Source: UBA2266 sp964406945
GTDB taxonomy: Bacteria > Planctomycetota > Phycisphaerae > Sedimentisphaerales > Anaerobacaceae
Assembly: GCA_964406945.1 (NCBI GenBank)
Contig: CAYOTO010000016.1
Coordinates: 1 to 64,000 of the forward strand
Direction: 5' to 3'
Length of the DNA: 64,000 nucleotides
Made by a program: the position numbers and the translations under genes. The notes beneath the pieces were generated by a model that was not told the origin of the DNA, searched no databases, and saw only the letters and a list, made by a program, of their open reading frames with translations. Position 1 is the stretch's first letter. Every line of letters starts with the position of its first letter. Positions 25,956-35,287 of the stretch are shown in pieces.

Positions 25956-27002
25956 CTACCGTCGTGTTGGCACAGTTCCTTCTCCATCGTGAACCAGCAG
26001 TGAATCCGTCGGTCCTTGCGGCTGCTTACCGATTTTCGGCGGTACGCCGCGTCTAATGTCCTCGCCATCCCATGCCGTATAAATATTGTCGCCTTCGACC
26101 CCGCAGTCAGCAGTCATCTCGAAACCGACGTGGCAATCGAGGAAAAGGACATTCTGGCCGTCACCTTTGTGAGTGGACGCATTGCCGTATCTGATTTGCT
26201 CGGCTGTTCCGTTGGGATCGAACAGACCGAATCGGGTCTTGTCATTGAATCCGGGTGTTTTCTGCCAGGGATTTCGATCCGCAGCAACCGCCATTCCGGG
26301 GCGTCTGTATGTGCTCAGGGCATATTTGCCGTACGGCATGTGATAAGCAAAGCTGCAATGCTTTGTCGAATCAGGGCCAAAGTCCCACACGTCCTCTTTA
26401 CGTATCTTATACTTCCGAGGACGGAATTCTTCAGTCATCTTGTCGGCGGCGCATAAAAAAGACTCGGGCGGAATTTCTGTGTATTTTACGAGCAGGTAGA
26501 GACTGGCGGAAATGCTCGCCTCTCCGCCGTTGTTGTCCAAATCGAACGCTTCGTCGCGGGTGTCGGCTCGCCAGTGGGGAGTTTTCCCGGTCCAGCGAGA
26601 CTGCGGACACGCCGCACGAGGAAATTTGTCATCGTAATCGTTAGCGTAGATCAACATCCCCTTGCCCATTGTGCTAAGATTCGTACCGCAAAGCATCCTG
26701 TATGAGACCGAACCGCGCATCCTTCTGAGTACACCCACGGCTATCAGTAAGCCTATCGATATTACGCCAAGCGTAATCGCCACAGATGTCATACGTTTTC
26801 CGGTCAAACGTCCGCCGCTCAGATCGATTGAATCACCTGCAATAACGCCGAGAATAATAGCAGGAATCGACGTTATTCCACAGGTAAGCACGCTCAGTAT
26901 ACCCAAAACAAACGATGCGACGGCCAACCGACTTATTCGTACCGGCTCTGCGCTGTGGTTTGGGGAAACCGCTTCCTCAGACTTGTCCGAGTCTGTTTCC
27001 AT
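25956..27002 (-). CDS. Membrane protein with DUF4190-like N-terminus and DUF1559-like H-x9-DG C-terminus
   Basis: The 348-residue product has two hydrophobic hairpins (about residues 24-56 and 70-90), the first with SRLAVASFVLGILSVLTCG typical of DUF4190. A pilin-like region MLIYANDYDDKFP follows, which in planctomycete proteins comes after the long helix. The end contains HKGDGQNVLFLDCHV, close to the H-x9-DG signature of DUF1559-family proteins. Function is unknown. These proteins are abundant in planctomycetes. It lies nine bases after the gcvPB stop in the same direction, so it may be cotranscribed with the gcv genes without a functional link. Confidence 0.72.
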   Translation of the reverse strand: METDSDKSEEAVSPNHSAEPVRISRLAVASFVLGILSVLTCGITSIPAIILGVIAGDSIDLSGGRLTGKRMTSVAITLGVISIGLLIAVGVLRRMRGSVSYRMLCGTNLSTMGKGMLIYANDYDDKFPRAACPQSRWTGKTPHWRADTRDEAFDLDNNGGEASISASLYLLVKYTEIPPESFLCAADKMTEEFRPRKYKIRKEDVWDFGPDSTKHCSFAYHMPYGKYALSTYRRPGMAVAADRNPWQKTPGFNDKTRFGLFDPNGTAEQIRYGNASTHKGDGQNVLFLDCHVGFEMTADCGVEGDNIYTAWDGEDIRRGVPPKIGKQPQGPTDSLLVHDGEGTVPTRR

Positions 27003-27011
27003 ACTTTTCCT

Positions 27012-28460
27012 CTACAGCCTGGCGATGTTGAGTTGGCGGGCGGCTTGTGCTTCGTCAGGGCGTGAGACAGGGGTGGTTCGGGGCGCACCTGTGAGTTTTT
27101 CCGGGTCGCGTTTGGCCAGTTCGGCGATTTCAATCATAGCGTCTATGAACGCATCGAGCGTCTCTTTGCTCTCGGTCTCGGTCGGCTCGATCATCATCGC
27201 CTCTTTGACAATGGTCGGAAAATACACTGTAGGGGGGTGGAATCCCCGGTCGATCAGGGCCTTGGCGATGTCGACCGCACGCACGCCGTTGTCCAGCATC
27301 TCATCGGTCGGACTCAAGACGCATTCGTGCTTGCAGACTTTGTCATAAGTCACCGTGTAATGATCCGAAAGCCGTTTTCGCACATAGTTCGCATTCAGCA
27401 CCGCGTTCTCGGCCACCCTGGCCAGTCCCTCTCTGCCCAGCATGAGGATATACACATACGCCCGAAGCACTATTGCGAAATTGCCGTAAAACGGCGCTAC
27501 GTAACCGATAGATTTTTCCCGGTCATACTCGAGGGCGTAAGTTCCGTCAGCCCTTTTGACAACAATCGAAACCGGCAGAAACGGCGCGAGCCGCTCGGCC
27601 ACGCCCACCGGTCCGGCGCCCGGTCCGCCGCCTCCGTGAGGAGTGGCGAAGGTCTTATGCAGATTCACATGTACGATATCGAACCCAAAATCTCCCGGGC
27701 GGGCCTTGCCTACAATCGCGTTCAGATTCGCCCCGTCGTAGTACGCAATCCCGTCGACGCTGTGGATAAGCTCGCATATTTCCTTGATGTGCGGATTGAA
27801 AAGTCCGAGTGTATTCGGACAGGTCAGCATCAGTCCCGCAACTTCGTCGTTGAGCACATCCCTGACCGCATCGACCCCCATCACACCGTTTTCATCGGTC
27901 GGCACGGACACAACCTTATAGCCCGCGATAGCGGCGCTGGCCGGATTGGTGCCGTGCGCACTGTCGGGAATCAACACGGTGGTCTTCTTATTGCCCTTAT
28001 CCTGGTGATAGGCCGCCATGATCATCATGCCGGTCAGCTCACCGTGAGAGCCGGCCAGCGGCTGTGTCGTAAACGCGGCCATTCCGGTTATCTCACGCAG
28101 CAGCAGATCGGTCTCGTACAGAACCGCCAGCGCGCCTTGCGTGAGCATGCCGCCCATGCGAAGCTGCGGCATCAGCGGATGAAGATGAGCAAAACCCGGA
28201 TACGACGCAATTCGCTCGGCCACTTTCGGGTTGTACTTCATGGTGCACGAACCGAGCGGGTAGAAGTTCGTATCCACGCCGAAGTTGCGACGCGACAGTT
28301 CGGTAAAATGCCTGACCACGTCCAACTCGCTCAATTCGGGCAGTTCCGCGGGCTTATCCCGCATGAAATCGGCCCTGAGATTTATCGTAGTGGGCACATC
28401 GCTGGGATTGGTCTGTACGCCCCGGCGTCCCGGAACGCTCTTCTCAAAAGCAAGCTTCAT
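27012..28460 (-). CDS. gcvPB: Glycine dehydrogenase (decarboxylating) subunit 2
   Basis: The 482-residue protein is the PLP-binding half of the split P-protein. The motif FYPLGSCTMKYNP near residue 67 and the PLP lysine K269 in VNLHKTFATPHGGGGPG are diagnostic. P-protein decarboxylates glycine and passes the aminomethyl group to lipoylated H-protein. Its start overlaps the gcvPA stop by four bases. Two-gene P-proteins are common in anaerobes, Firmicutes, archaea and many planctomycetes. Confidence 0.96.
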   Translation of the reverse strand: MKLAFEKSVPGRRGVQTNPSDVPTTINLRADFMRDKPAELPELSELDVVRHFTELSRRNFGVDTNFYPLGSCTMKYNPKVAERIASYPGFAHLHPLMPQLRMGGMLTQGALAVLYETDLLLREITGMAAFTTQPLAGSHGELTGMMIMAAYHQDKGNKKTTVLIPDSAHGTNPASAAIAGYKVVSVPTDENGVMGVDAVRDVLNDEVAGLMLTCPNTLGLFNPHIKEICELIHSVDGIAYYDGANLNAIVGKARPGDFGFDIVHVNLHKTFATPHGGGGPGAGPVGVAERLAPFLPVSIVVKRADGTYALEYDREKSIGYVAPFYGNFAIVLRAYVYILMLGREGLARVAENAVLNANYVRKRLSDHYTVTYDKVCKHECVLSPTDEMLDNGVRAVDIAKALIDRGFHPPTVYFPTIVKEAMMIEPTETESKETLDAFIDAMIEIAELAKRDPEKLTGAPRTTPVSRPDEAQAARQLNIARL

Positions 28461-29788
28461 AATACGCTCTCCAGTGCCTCGGCCAGCATGCCGATTTGCT
28501 GCTTGGTTCTCTTCTCGGTAACGCAGATCAGCATCGACTTCTCGGTTCCTTCGTAATATCTGCTCAGCGGAAAGCCCGCGGCATAGCCTTTCTCGATAAG
28601 CCTGGCCACGACGTCGGCCGCCTCACACGGCAAGTCCAGCACGAATTCATTGAAGAACCACTTGGCCCTGAAATGCGGCTCGACGCCCGGGATGGAAGTC
28701 AGACGATGGTATGCATAACTGGCTTTATCCGCGCACAACTGGGCCGTCTCGCGCAGTCCTTCCTTGCCCAGCAAAGAAAGATAAGCAAGCGCCGTCAGAG
28801 CACAAAGCGCCTCGTTCGAGCAGATATTGCTGGTTGCTTTGGCCCGTCGGATATGCTGTTCGCGGGCCTGGAGGGTCAGCACGAAAGCCCTGCGGCCCTC
28901 CCGATCGACCGTCTCGCCGGCGATTCGCCCGGGCATTTTTCGTACGTATTTGGCCCTGGAAGCCATGAATCCCAGATAAGGCCCGCCGAAAGACATGGGC
29001 ATGCCCAGACTCTGGCCCTCGCCAGTGACAATATCGACTCCCATCGATCCGGGCGTTTTGAGTATCCCCAGTGATACCGGATAGCACGAGGCAACCAGCA
29101 GGGCGCCTTTTGCGTGTGCGGCCTCGGCCAGATCCGTGAAATCGTCAATACAACCGAAGAAATTCGGATTCTGAACGATCACTGCCGCCGTCTCGTCGTC
29201 AATCTGAGCGAGAATTTCACGTCTGTTGGCCAGCCCGTTCTCACAGTGCGTCTGTTCCAGGTCTATCTTGAGGTTACGCGTGTACGAATGAATCATCACC
29301 CTGTAGATCGGATTGACGCTGTCATCGATGATGATCTTGTTCCTGCGTGTAATCCGCAGCGCCATCATCATCGCTTCGTAAAGCGCTGTGCCGCCGTCGT
29401 AAAGCGAAGCGTTGGACACTTCCATGTCCGTCAGCCTGCAGATGGCAGACTGATACTCGTAGATCGCCTGCAGGGTTCCCTGTGACAACTCGGGCTGGTA
29501 GGGCGTGTAAGCGGTATAGAACTCGCTGCGGCTGATAAGCGAATAAACCGCCGCCGGTATGAAATGATCGTAAAACCCTCCGCCCAGAAAGCACGTCAGG
29601 TCGATATGATTTTTGCCGGCCAGGTCCGCGAGCTTGTTGCGAACCTCCATTTCGCTCATCCCGCCGGGTACATTCAGCGAATCGGCCTTAAGCTCGGCCG
29701 GTATATCCCCGAACAGGTCCTCCATGGTGAGCCCGATTTCGGCCAGCATCTGCTCCTGTTGCTCGGGCGTGTTCGATATAAATGGCAT
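28457..29788 (-). CDS. gcvPA: Glycine dehydrogenase (decarboxylating) subunit 1
   Basis: The 443-residue protein opens with the family signature FISNTPEQQEQMLAEIG. It contains FLGGGFYDHFIPAAV (about residues 63-77) and TAYTPYQPELSQGTLQ, both highly conserved in GcvPA. It lacks the PLP lysine, which is supplied by GcvPB, and forms the heterodimer with it. It is preceded by gcvH at a 16-bp gap and coupled to gcvPB by a 4-bp overlap. Length is normal for the family (about 440-450). Confidence 0.96.
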   Translation of the reverse strand: MPFISNTPEQQEQMLAEIGLTMEDLFGDIPAELKADSLNVPGGMSEMEVRNKLADLAGKNHIDLTCFLGGGFYDHFIPAAVYSLISRSEFYTAYTPYQPELSQGTLQAIYEYQSAICRLTDMEVSNASLYDGGTALYEAMMMALRITRRNKIIIDDSVNPIYRVMIHSYTRNLKIDLEQTHCENGLANRREILAQIDDETAAVIVQNPNFFGCIDDFTDLAEAAHAKGALLVASCYPVSLGILKTPGSMGVDIVTGEGQSLGMPMSFGGPYLGFMASRAKYVRKMPGRIAGETVDREGRRAFVLTLQAREQHIRRAKATSNICSNEALCALTALAYLSLLGKEGLRETAQLCADKASYAYHRLTSIPGVEPHFRAKWFFNEFVLDLPCEAADVVARLIEKGYAAGFPLSRYYEGTEKSMLICVTEKRTKQQIGMLAEALESVL

Positions 29789-29804
29789 CGGTTCTCCGGG
29801 AGTC

Positions 29805-30185
29805 TTAAAGTTCCTTCAGGTAAGCCTCATACGCCGCCGCGTCCATTAACTTGTCTTTCGCCACATCACCCGCCACCGTCAGTTTACACAGCCAGCCGCC
29901 CTTGTAACACTGTTCGTTAATCAATTCGGGAGAAGATTCCAGTTCATTGTTGATTTCGGAAACCGTGCCTGCGACCGGACAGTAGATTTCACTGGCAGCT
30001 TTAGTGCTCTCGACCACGGCTATCTCGTCGTGGAACTTGAACTGCTTGCCCGTTTCCGGAAGCTCCACGAATGTCACTTCGCCCAGCATTTCCTGGGCGT
30101 AGTCGGTTATACCGACTGTGACGGTGCTGCCTTCGACTCTGGCCCACTCGTGATCCTTTGTGTACAATAATCCTTCTTCGACCAT
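29805..30185 (-). CDS. gcvH: Glycine cleavage system H protein
   Basis: The 126-residue protein has the lipoyl domain of H-protein, with the lipoylation lysine K62 in VVESTKAASEI and the usual N-terminal YTKDHEWARVEG. The lipoyl arm carries the aminomethyl intermediate between P-, T- and L-proteins. It lies 12 bp after gcvT and 16 bp before gcvPA. The dihydrolipoyl dehydrogenase gene (L-protein) is not in the window. Confidence 0.97.
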   Translation of the reverse strand: MVEEGLLYTKDHEWARVEGSTVTVGITDYAQEMLGEVTFVELPETGKQFKFHDEIAVVESTKAASEIYCPVAGTVSEINNELESSPELINEQCYKGGWLCKLTVAGDVAKDKLMDAAAYEAYLKEL

Positions 30186-30197
30186 GACATGCTCCCA

Positions 30198-31487
30198 CTA
30201 GAACTTGGCGAAGCGGCTCACAACGTTTCCTATCACGTCGGCCTGCAACTGTTCGCCTTTTTCAACCTGTCTTTTCTTTCCTTTGCTCACCTGGCTGCGG
30301 CTTCTCGCAAGATAGTATACACCCACCGCCCCTCCCTCGTTCAGGCTGTCCTTCTCGACATACCCCAGCGCATACTGTTTTTGCCCGGTGTGTGCGGCGC
30401 TGAGCACCCAGCCCAGGCAATCTCCCGCTGCGCTTAGAACGGCGTCCTTGGGCCTTACCGGCCGTACTCCCTTATCACCCGGAAGCTCCATGCGAATGAC
30501 CGTCATGTCGTAGGTCTGGGCCCGCTGCTTCATGGGCTCCTTTCCGACGAAGAAGTCCTTTTCCAGTTTCACGGCCCAGCCGTAGCCGGCTTCGAAAGGC
30601 GAAACATCGAATTCACCGTTCAGTTCGTGCCCGTACAGCGGAAAACCCGCCTCGATGCGAAGGCTGTCTCTGGCTCCGAGGCCGCAGGGCGCCAGCCCGG
30701 CCGCGATGCCGTCGATAAGCATGGTGCGCCAGAACTCGACCGCCCGGTCAGGATGAACGAACACTTCGAAGCCTACTTTTGACCCCGTATAACCGGTGCG
30801 TGCGATTATGCAGTCGATGTCGCGGATTTTGCTTTCGAAGAATGCGAAAGGCTTCAGGTCGGATAACCGTTTAACCAGCTCGGCATCCTTCGAAACGGCC
30901 TCAAAAACCTTGATGGTTTTCGGCCCCTGAACCGCTATGTTCACACGACAGTCGCCAGAGCCTTCCGTGGCCCGCATGTCGCGGACGATGGGCTTGTATT
31001 CCAGTTTGCGGTCCGGGTCATTTATATCGACGACCGTCTTGTCCTTGGTCAGGGCCTCGAAATAGGCCTTCAGCTTCGTTTCATTCGCGGCGTTGGCCAC
31101 CGTCATGAAGCAGTCCTCACGCCTGCGATATATAATCACATCGTCGAGAATGTTTCCTGCGGCATCCAGCAAAAAACCGTATTGAGCCTTGCCTGTGGCT
31201 ACTTTTGTTACGTCGTTGGTGGTCAGCAGATTCAGGGCCTCTTCTATGTGCCGACCCGAAAGTTCGAGAACCCCCATGTGCGTGCAGTCGAACATGCCCG
31301 CGGATTCGCGCACGGCCCTGTGTTCGGCGCTTATAGAGGAATACCACAGGGGCATCGAATACCCCGCAAACGGCGCCATGTGAGCCTTGTCCGTGAGTTT
31401 CATGTGTTCATTGTACAGAACACTGCCTGCAGGGTATCTCTGGACCGCTTCGAATACGAATTCACCGGGTGATCTGGATTTTTCCAA
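30198..31487 (-). CDS. gcvT: Aminomethyltransferase (glycine cleavage T protein)
   Basis: The 429-residue T-protein transfers the methylene group from lipoyl-H-protein to tetrahydrofolate and frees ammonia. Recognisable segments are MAPFAGYSMPLWYSS near residue 37, then REsAGMFDCTHMGVLELSG-like text, and RDSLRIEAGFPLYGHEL in the middle. The C-terminal barrel ends with ALGYVEKD. An N-terminal extension of about 25 residues precedes the usual start region. The start is TTG, supported by a strong AGGAGG seven bases upstream. It is the first gene of gcvT-H-PA-PB. I looked for a glycine riboswitch upstream and saw none. Confidence 0.95.
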   Translation of the reverse strand: MEKSRSPGEFVFEAVQRYPAGSVLYNEHMKLTDKAHMAPFAGYSMPLWYSSISAEHRAVRESAGMFDCTHMGVLELSGRHIEEALNLLTTNDVTKVATGKAQYGFLLDAAGNILDDVIIYRRREDCFMTVANAANETKLKAYFEALTKDKTVVDINDPDRKLEYKPIVRDMRATEGSGDCRVNIAVQGPKTIKVFEAVSKDAELVKRLSDLKPFAFFESKIRDIDCIIARTGYTGSKVGFEVFVHPDRAVEFWRTMLIDGIAAGLAPCGLGARDSLRIEAGFPLYGHELNGEFDVSPFEAGYGWAVKLEKDFFVGKEPMKQRAQTYDMTVIRMELPGDKGVRPVRPKDAVLSAAGDCLGWVLSAAHTGQKQYALGYVEKDSLNEGGAVGVYYLARSRSQVSKGKKRQVEKGEQLQADVIGNVVSRFAKF

Positions 31488-31494
31488 TTCACTG

Positions 31495-31500
31495 CCTCCT
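31495..31500 (-). promoter_or_regulatory. Ribosome-binding site that sets the TTG start of gcvT
   Basis: A perfect AGGAGG on the minus strand lies seven bases before TTG at 31487. No ATG has comparable spacing, so this site decides the start. Confidence 0.8.
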
Positions 31501-31745
31501 TGATCGAATCATTGGAAACCATTAACCTTAAGCAATATTACGCCACAGTCAAGCCGGTTTTTCACGCAATCGGCTGAAATCGTCGCGGTTTTCCTTATTA
31601 GTCGCTTCGACCACCCGACTGTCGGATTTTCCCGGCTGTCGAATACAGCATATCCTGACTGACGGTGGCAAAACCGTTGACGGTCATATATAATCGCGAC
31701 CGCTAAGTTTCCGTCCGCAGACTATTCGCACTGAAAGGCAATATC

Positions 31746-33089
31746 ATGAGTTTCGGCAATAAATCACTTCGAATTAGTATGATTTTCTCGGCGGCATTGT
31801 CCGTATTCGTCTGCGGCAAATGCCGCGCCCAAGACGATACGCTGTTCACGCTGTCCGATTCTGGATGCGGCAGGGCGACCGCGTATTCCGAATTCAACAA
31901 AATTGTCAGCGTTGGTGATAAAACCCATGTGAGCTGGCTCGATTCTCACGATGGCGAGTTCCGGGTCAAAATCAGAACTTTGGACCGCGATACGGGCAAG
32001 TGGTCGCCGACATATACGGTTGGCCAGGCCTACGATAACCACGGAGGCCCGTCGCTTACCGCCGACAGCCGGGGTTATTTACACATCGTGTATTATCCTC
32101 ACCACCATCCGTTCCGATACCGCCGATCCGTACGACCGAACGATGCGTCCGAGTGGTCGAAAGTGCAGCAGTTCGGCCGAAAATGCACCTACTCCTCGCT
32201 CGTCTGCATGCCAGACGACACACTTCTGCTGGCGTGCCGTGAAAGTTCCGGCGGTCGCTGGCTGCTGAACCTCTACACAAAGAAACCGACCGAACCCTGG
32301 TCCGAACCGCGAACGCTACTCCACGGACAGGCCCCAAAAGGCTATACTCGCTGGCAGGCGGCCCTTGTGCCGGACAGGAGCGGTTCGACAATCCACATGA
32401 GTTTCATGCTGTACGAACAGACGCTGAAAAAAGTCGGCTATGCGGTTGGCTATCTCAGATCCCAAGACTGTGGCCGGTCGTGGCTGCGCTCAAACAACGA
32501 TCCCGTAAAACTGCCCGCGGTCCCGGCAACCATAGAGATAGTCGCCGGTACCCCCGCTCCGAAAGAGGCCAACTACAGGCCGGGCAATGTTGCGATTGGC
32601 CCTGACGGCCTGCCCTGGATAATCTATTCACGTCTGGATTCCCAGCCCTACGGCGCGTTTATCGCCTGTTCCACCGACAGCGGCTGGAAGAAGATATCGC
32701 TGCTGAATGCAATTCGCGACAAGTGGCCCGGCAGGGCGGTCAAGACTCCGGGCAGCATAGCCTTCGACCGTAGCGGCACAATGTACTTAGCCGTAACCAC
32801 CGTGGACGCCTCGATAAGCGCCGAAGACGCAATGTGGGGCCACCCGTCCGCCGAAGTCGCCCTGTTGGTTTCCAAAGACCGGGGCCGGACCTTCAGCGTC
32901 TATCAGGTTTCCAAACCTGACGCAAACGTGCCCAACTGGCTGCCCAATCTTGAGCGACCTGCCCGCCCTGAACCCATAGGCGTACCTTCGTTGATATACA
33001 CTCACGGCCACAGAGGCGAAAACAACAGACAGATAATGAGCAACGACGCTGTATTCTGCAACGTAGCCGATTTGATTGAAACAGACTGA
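31746..33089 (+). CDS. Secreted BNR-repeat (BNR-4-like) propeller protein
   Basis: The 447-residue protein has a signal peptide (about residues 1-29, ending CRAQ) and a propeller with sialidase-type repeats. The region with YDNHGGPSLTADSRGYLHIV, followed by a YYPHHHPFRYRRS stretch, is typical of the BNR-4 family. That family includes secreted polysaccharide-active proteins and some lyases. The His-rich strand and conserved Arg residues could form an active site. The exact activity cannot be read here. The 258-bp region upstream, shared with divergent gcvT, holds a TATAAT at 31689-31694 and an ACCGT-TG-ACGGT inverted repeat just before it, but no well-spaced -35. Confidence 0.72.
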   Translation: MSFGNKSLRISMIFSAALSVFVCGKCRAQDDTLFTLSDSGCGRATAYSEFNKIVSVGDKTHVSWLDSHDGEFRVKIRTLDRDTGKWSPTYTVGQAYDNHGGPSLTADSRGYLHIVYYPHHHPFRYRRSVRPNDASEWSKVQQFGRKCTYSSLVCMPDDTLLLACRESSGGRWLLNLYTKKPTEPWSEPRTLLHGQAPKGYTRWQAALVPDRSGSTIHMSFMLYEQTLKKVGYAVGYLRSQDCGRSWLRSNNDPVKLPAVPATIEIVAGTPAPKEANYRPGNVAIGPDGLPWIIYSRLDSQPYGAFIACSTDSGWKKISLLNAIRDKWPGRAVKTPGSIAFDRSGTMYLAVTTVDASISAEDAMWGHPSAEVALLVSKDRGRTFSVYQVSKPDANVPNWLPNLERPARPEPIGVPSLIYTHGHRGENNRQIMSNDAVFCNVADLIETD

Positions 33090-33248
33090 GCGCCACGCGC
33101 AACCTCCTTAGATCGGCAATAAACCCAATACGTTTGGCCTGCGAGAGGTTTCCGGCCTTGCACGCGAACAAACGGCGGCAGGGCGGACTATCACACAGGA
33201 CGAATCGCCGGCACGATTGTCGGCAAATTCCCGCTTTAACTGTTGTAA

Positions 33249-33277
33249 TTGACAATATGTGACGACCCGTCTACAAT
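33249..33277 (+). promoter_or_regulatory. Sigma70-like promoter for the PepF-like gene
   Basis: A perfect TTGACA (33249-33254) and TACAAT (33272-33277) are separated by 17 bases, 74 bp before the ATG at 33352. The rest of the 262-bp gap between this gene and the BNR gene shows no ORF or RNA gene. Confidence 0.72.
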
Positions 33278-33351
33278 GCAAGCCCAAAAGGCCGTTGACA
33301 GCGTCCCACAGTTCTTTTTTTGCTGCGGACGTATGAAATAAAGGAGTAGTT

Positions 33352-35235
33352 ATGAGAAGGATACTGACTGCCATGATCTTACCGATAGCAATTTCGGCAT
33401 TTTCCCAGGAACAGGCCGCTGCCATGCAAAAAGAAAGGTCCGAGATAGAACCAAGGTACAAATGGGACCTGACCGACCTGTACAAGTCCGACGAAGCCTG
33501 GAAAGAAGAGAAAGATCAACTCGTCGCCAGGTTTGACGAAGTACTCGAATTCAAGGGCAAACTCGACGACTCGCCGGATCAACTGCACGCCTGCCTGAAG
33601 TTCAACAGCAATGTTTCGAGAGAATTCGGCAGACTCTTCAGTTACGCGATGATGAAGTCCGACGAGAACACCCGTAACTCCACATACATGGCGATGAAGC
33701 AGCAGATGCAGCAGCATGCCACCGACTACAGCGCTATGGCTTCGTACATCGAGCCGGAGATTGCCGCGATGAGTGGCGAGAAGATTGACAGATTTATCGC
33801 CGCCGAACCCGGTCTCAAAGACTATAAGATGTATCTGCACGATCTTCTGCGAAAGAAAGACCACAAACTCTCCGAAGCCGAAGAGAAGTTGATGGCCCAG
33901 ACCGGCCTGATGGCCCCGGCGGCTTCTTCCATTTACTTCGTCTTCAGCAATGCGGAAATGCCTTTTCCCGAGATCGAACTCAGCGACGGAACCGAGGCAA
34001 CACTGAACCAGGCCGGCTACTCCAAATACCGGGCCGTGCCGAATCGCGACGATCGCGAGGCGGTTTTCAAAGCCTTCTGGGAGACCTTCGCAGAGTTCAA
34101 GCAGACCTTCGGCGCTCAGCTTTACGCTAATCTGAAGAAAGACGTATTCTACGCCAGGGCGCGAAAGTATGATTCGTGTCTGGCCCACTCGCTTGACGAT
34201 TTCAATATCCCCACTGAGGTCTACCACAACCTTATCAAGAACGTCAACAAGCATCTGGACACGTTTCATCGCTACCTGAAACTGAAAAAGCGCATGCTCG
34301 GCGTGGACACTCTGAAGTACTCCGATATTTATGCACCGGTGGTTAAAGGCGTTGATCTCGAGTACACCTATGAAGAAGGCCGGAACCTCGTGCTCGATGC
34401 TGTTAAGCCGCTTGGAGAAGACTACTACAAGACGATCAAGAAATCCTTCGACGACAGATGGATCGACGTCTATCCCACGCCCGGCAAACGCATGGGAGCG
34501 TACTCCAACGGATCGGCCTACGACGTCCATCCGTATATGCTGCTCAACTACAATGACCGCTACGACGACGTGAGCACCCTCGCTCACGAGCTGGGCCATG
34601 CGATGCACAGTTATTACTCCAATCTCGCGCAGCCGTACCCGACCGCCGACTACTCGACCTTTGTCGCCGAAGTGGCTTCCACTTTCAACGAGGCGCTGCT
34701 GATCGACAAGGTTCTCGATGAGGTCTCAGACGATGATGTGCGTTTGTCCCTGCTGATGAACTATCTCGACGGGATAAAAGGCACTGTCTTTCGCCAGACG
34801 CAGTTTGCGGAATTCGAGTTGAAGGTTCATGAAATGGCCGAGGCGGGCGAGCCTCTCACCGGCGATACCTTTACGCAAGTCTACGGCGATATTCTCAAAA
34901 AGTACTATGGCCACGATGACCGCGTCTGCAACATAGAGGACCTGTACACCGTCGAATGGGCGTATATTCCCCACTTCTATTACAATTTCTACGTATATCA
35001 GTACTCGACTTCGTTCACGGCATCTACGGCTCTGGCCCACAAAGTGCTCGAAGAACAGCCCGGCGCCGTCGACCGCTATATCGAATTTCTGTCCTCCGGC
35101 AGCAGCGATTACCCCATAGAACTGCTGAAAAAAGCCGGCGTGGATATGACCACGGACGAACCGTTCGAGAGAACGATGGCGGTCATGAACCAGACCATGG
35201 ACGAGATCGAGGCGATTCTGGCCAAAAGGAAGTGA
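33352..35235 (+). CDS. pepF: Oligoendopeptidase F family (M3B) metallopeptidase with signal peptide
   Basis: The 627-residue zinc peptidase has the M3 motif H412-E413-L-G-H416 (LAHELGHAMHS), and the third ligand Glu440 exactly 28 residues after the first His. The RYKWDLTDLYKSDEAW region near residue 35 is the usual PepF opening. Length fits PepF (about 600). The extra N-terminus (residues 1-23, MRRILTAMILPIAISAFS) looks like a signal peptide, so the enzyme is probably exported, unlike the cytoplasmic PepF of lactic bacteria. It cleaves oligopeptides of about 7-17 residues in the known family. GGAG lies before the ATG (AAAGGAGTAGTT). Confidence 0.92.
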   Translation: MRRILTAMILPIAISAFSQEQAAAMQKERSEIEPRYKWDLTDLYKSDEAWKEEKDQLVARFDEVLEFKGKLDDSPDQLHACLKFNSNVSREFGRLFSYAMMKSDENTRNSTYMAMKQQMQQHATDYSAMASYIEPEIAAMSGEKIDRFIAAEPGLKDYKMYLHDLLRKKDHKLSEAEEKLMAQTGLMAPAASSIYFVFSNAEMPFPEIELSDGTEATLNQAGYSKYRAVPNRDDREAVFKAFWETFAEFKQTFGAQLYANLKKDVFYARARKYDSCLAHSLDDFNIPTEVYHNLIKNVNKHLDTFHRYLKLKKRMLGVDTLKYSDIYAPVVKGVDLEYTYEEGRNLVLDAVKPLGEDYYKTIKKSFDDRWIDVYPTPGKRMGAYSNGSAYDVHPYMLLNYNDRYDDVSTLAHELGHAMHSYYSNLAQPYPTADYSTFVAEVASTFNEALLIDKVLDEVSDDDVRLSLLMNYLDGIKGTVFRQTQFAEFELKVHEMAEAGEPLTGDTFTQVYGDILKKYYGHDDRVCNIEDLYTVEWAYIPHFYYNFYVYQYSTSFTASTALAHKVLEEQPGAVDRYIEFLSSGSSDYPIELLKKAGVDMTTDEPFERTMAVMNQTMDEIEAILAKRK

Positions 35236-35257
35236 TTTGCAGCCATAATCAGGACTC

Positions 35258-35287
35258 TTGAGATTCACTGGCTTTTGCGGGTATAAT
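35258..35287 (+). promoter_or_regulatory. Candidate promoter overlapping a terminator stem
   Basis: TTGAGA (35258-35263) and a perfect TATAAT (35282-35287) are 18 bases apart. The -10 directly abuts the first arm of the hairpin at 35288, so transcription for the next gene would begin inside the stem. Confidence 0.55.

Noticed and set aside
27237..28556. Long plus-strand ORF of 439 codons opposite gcvPB
   Set aside because: It lies fully antisense to a well-identified gene. Its predicted protein is rich in Arg, His and Gln without any motif, as expected for a shadow of biased codon use.
31488..31745. Glycine riboswitch upstream of gcvT
   Set aside because: I searched both strands by eye for the conserved aptamer elements and saw none. 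Only promoter-like and short inverted-repeat elements are present.
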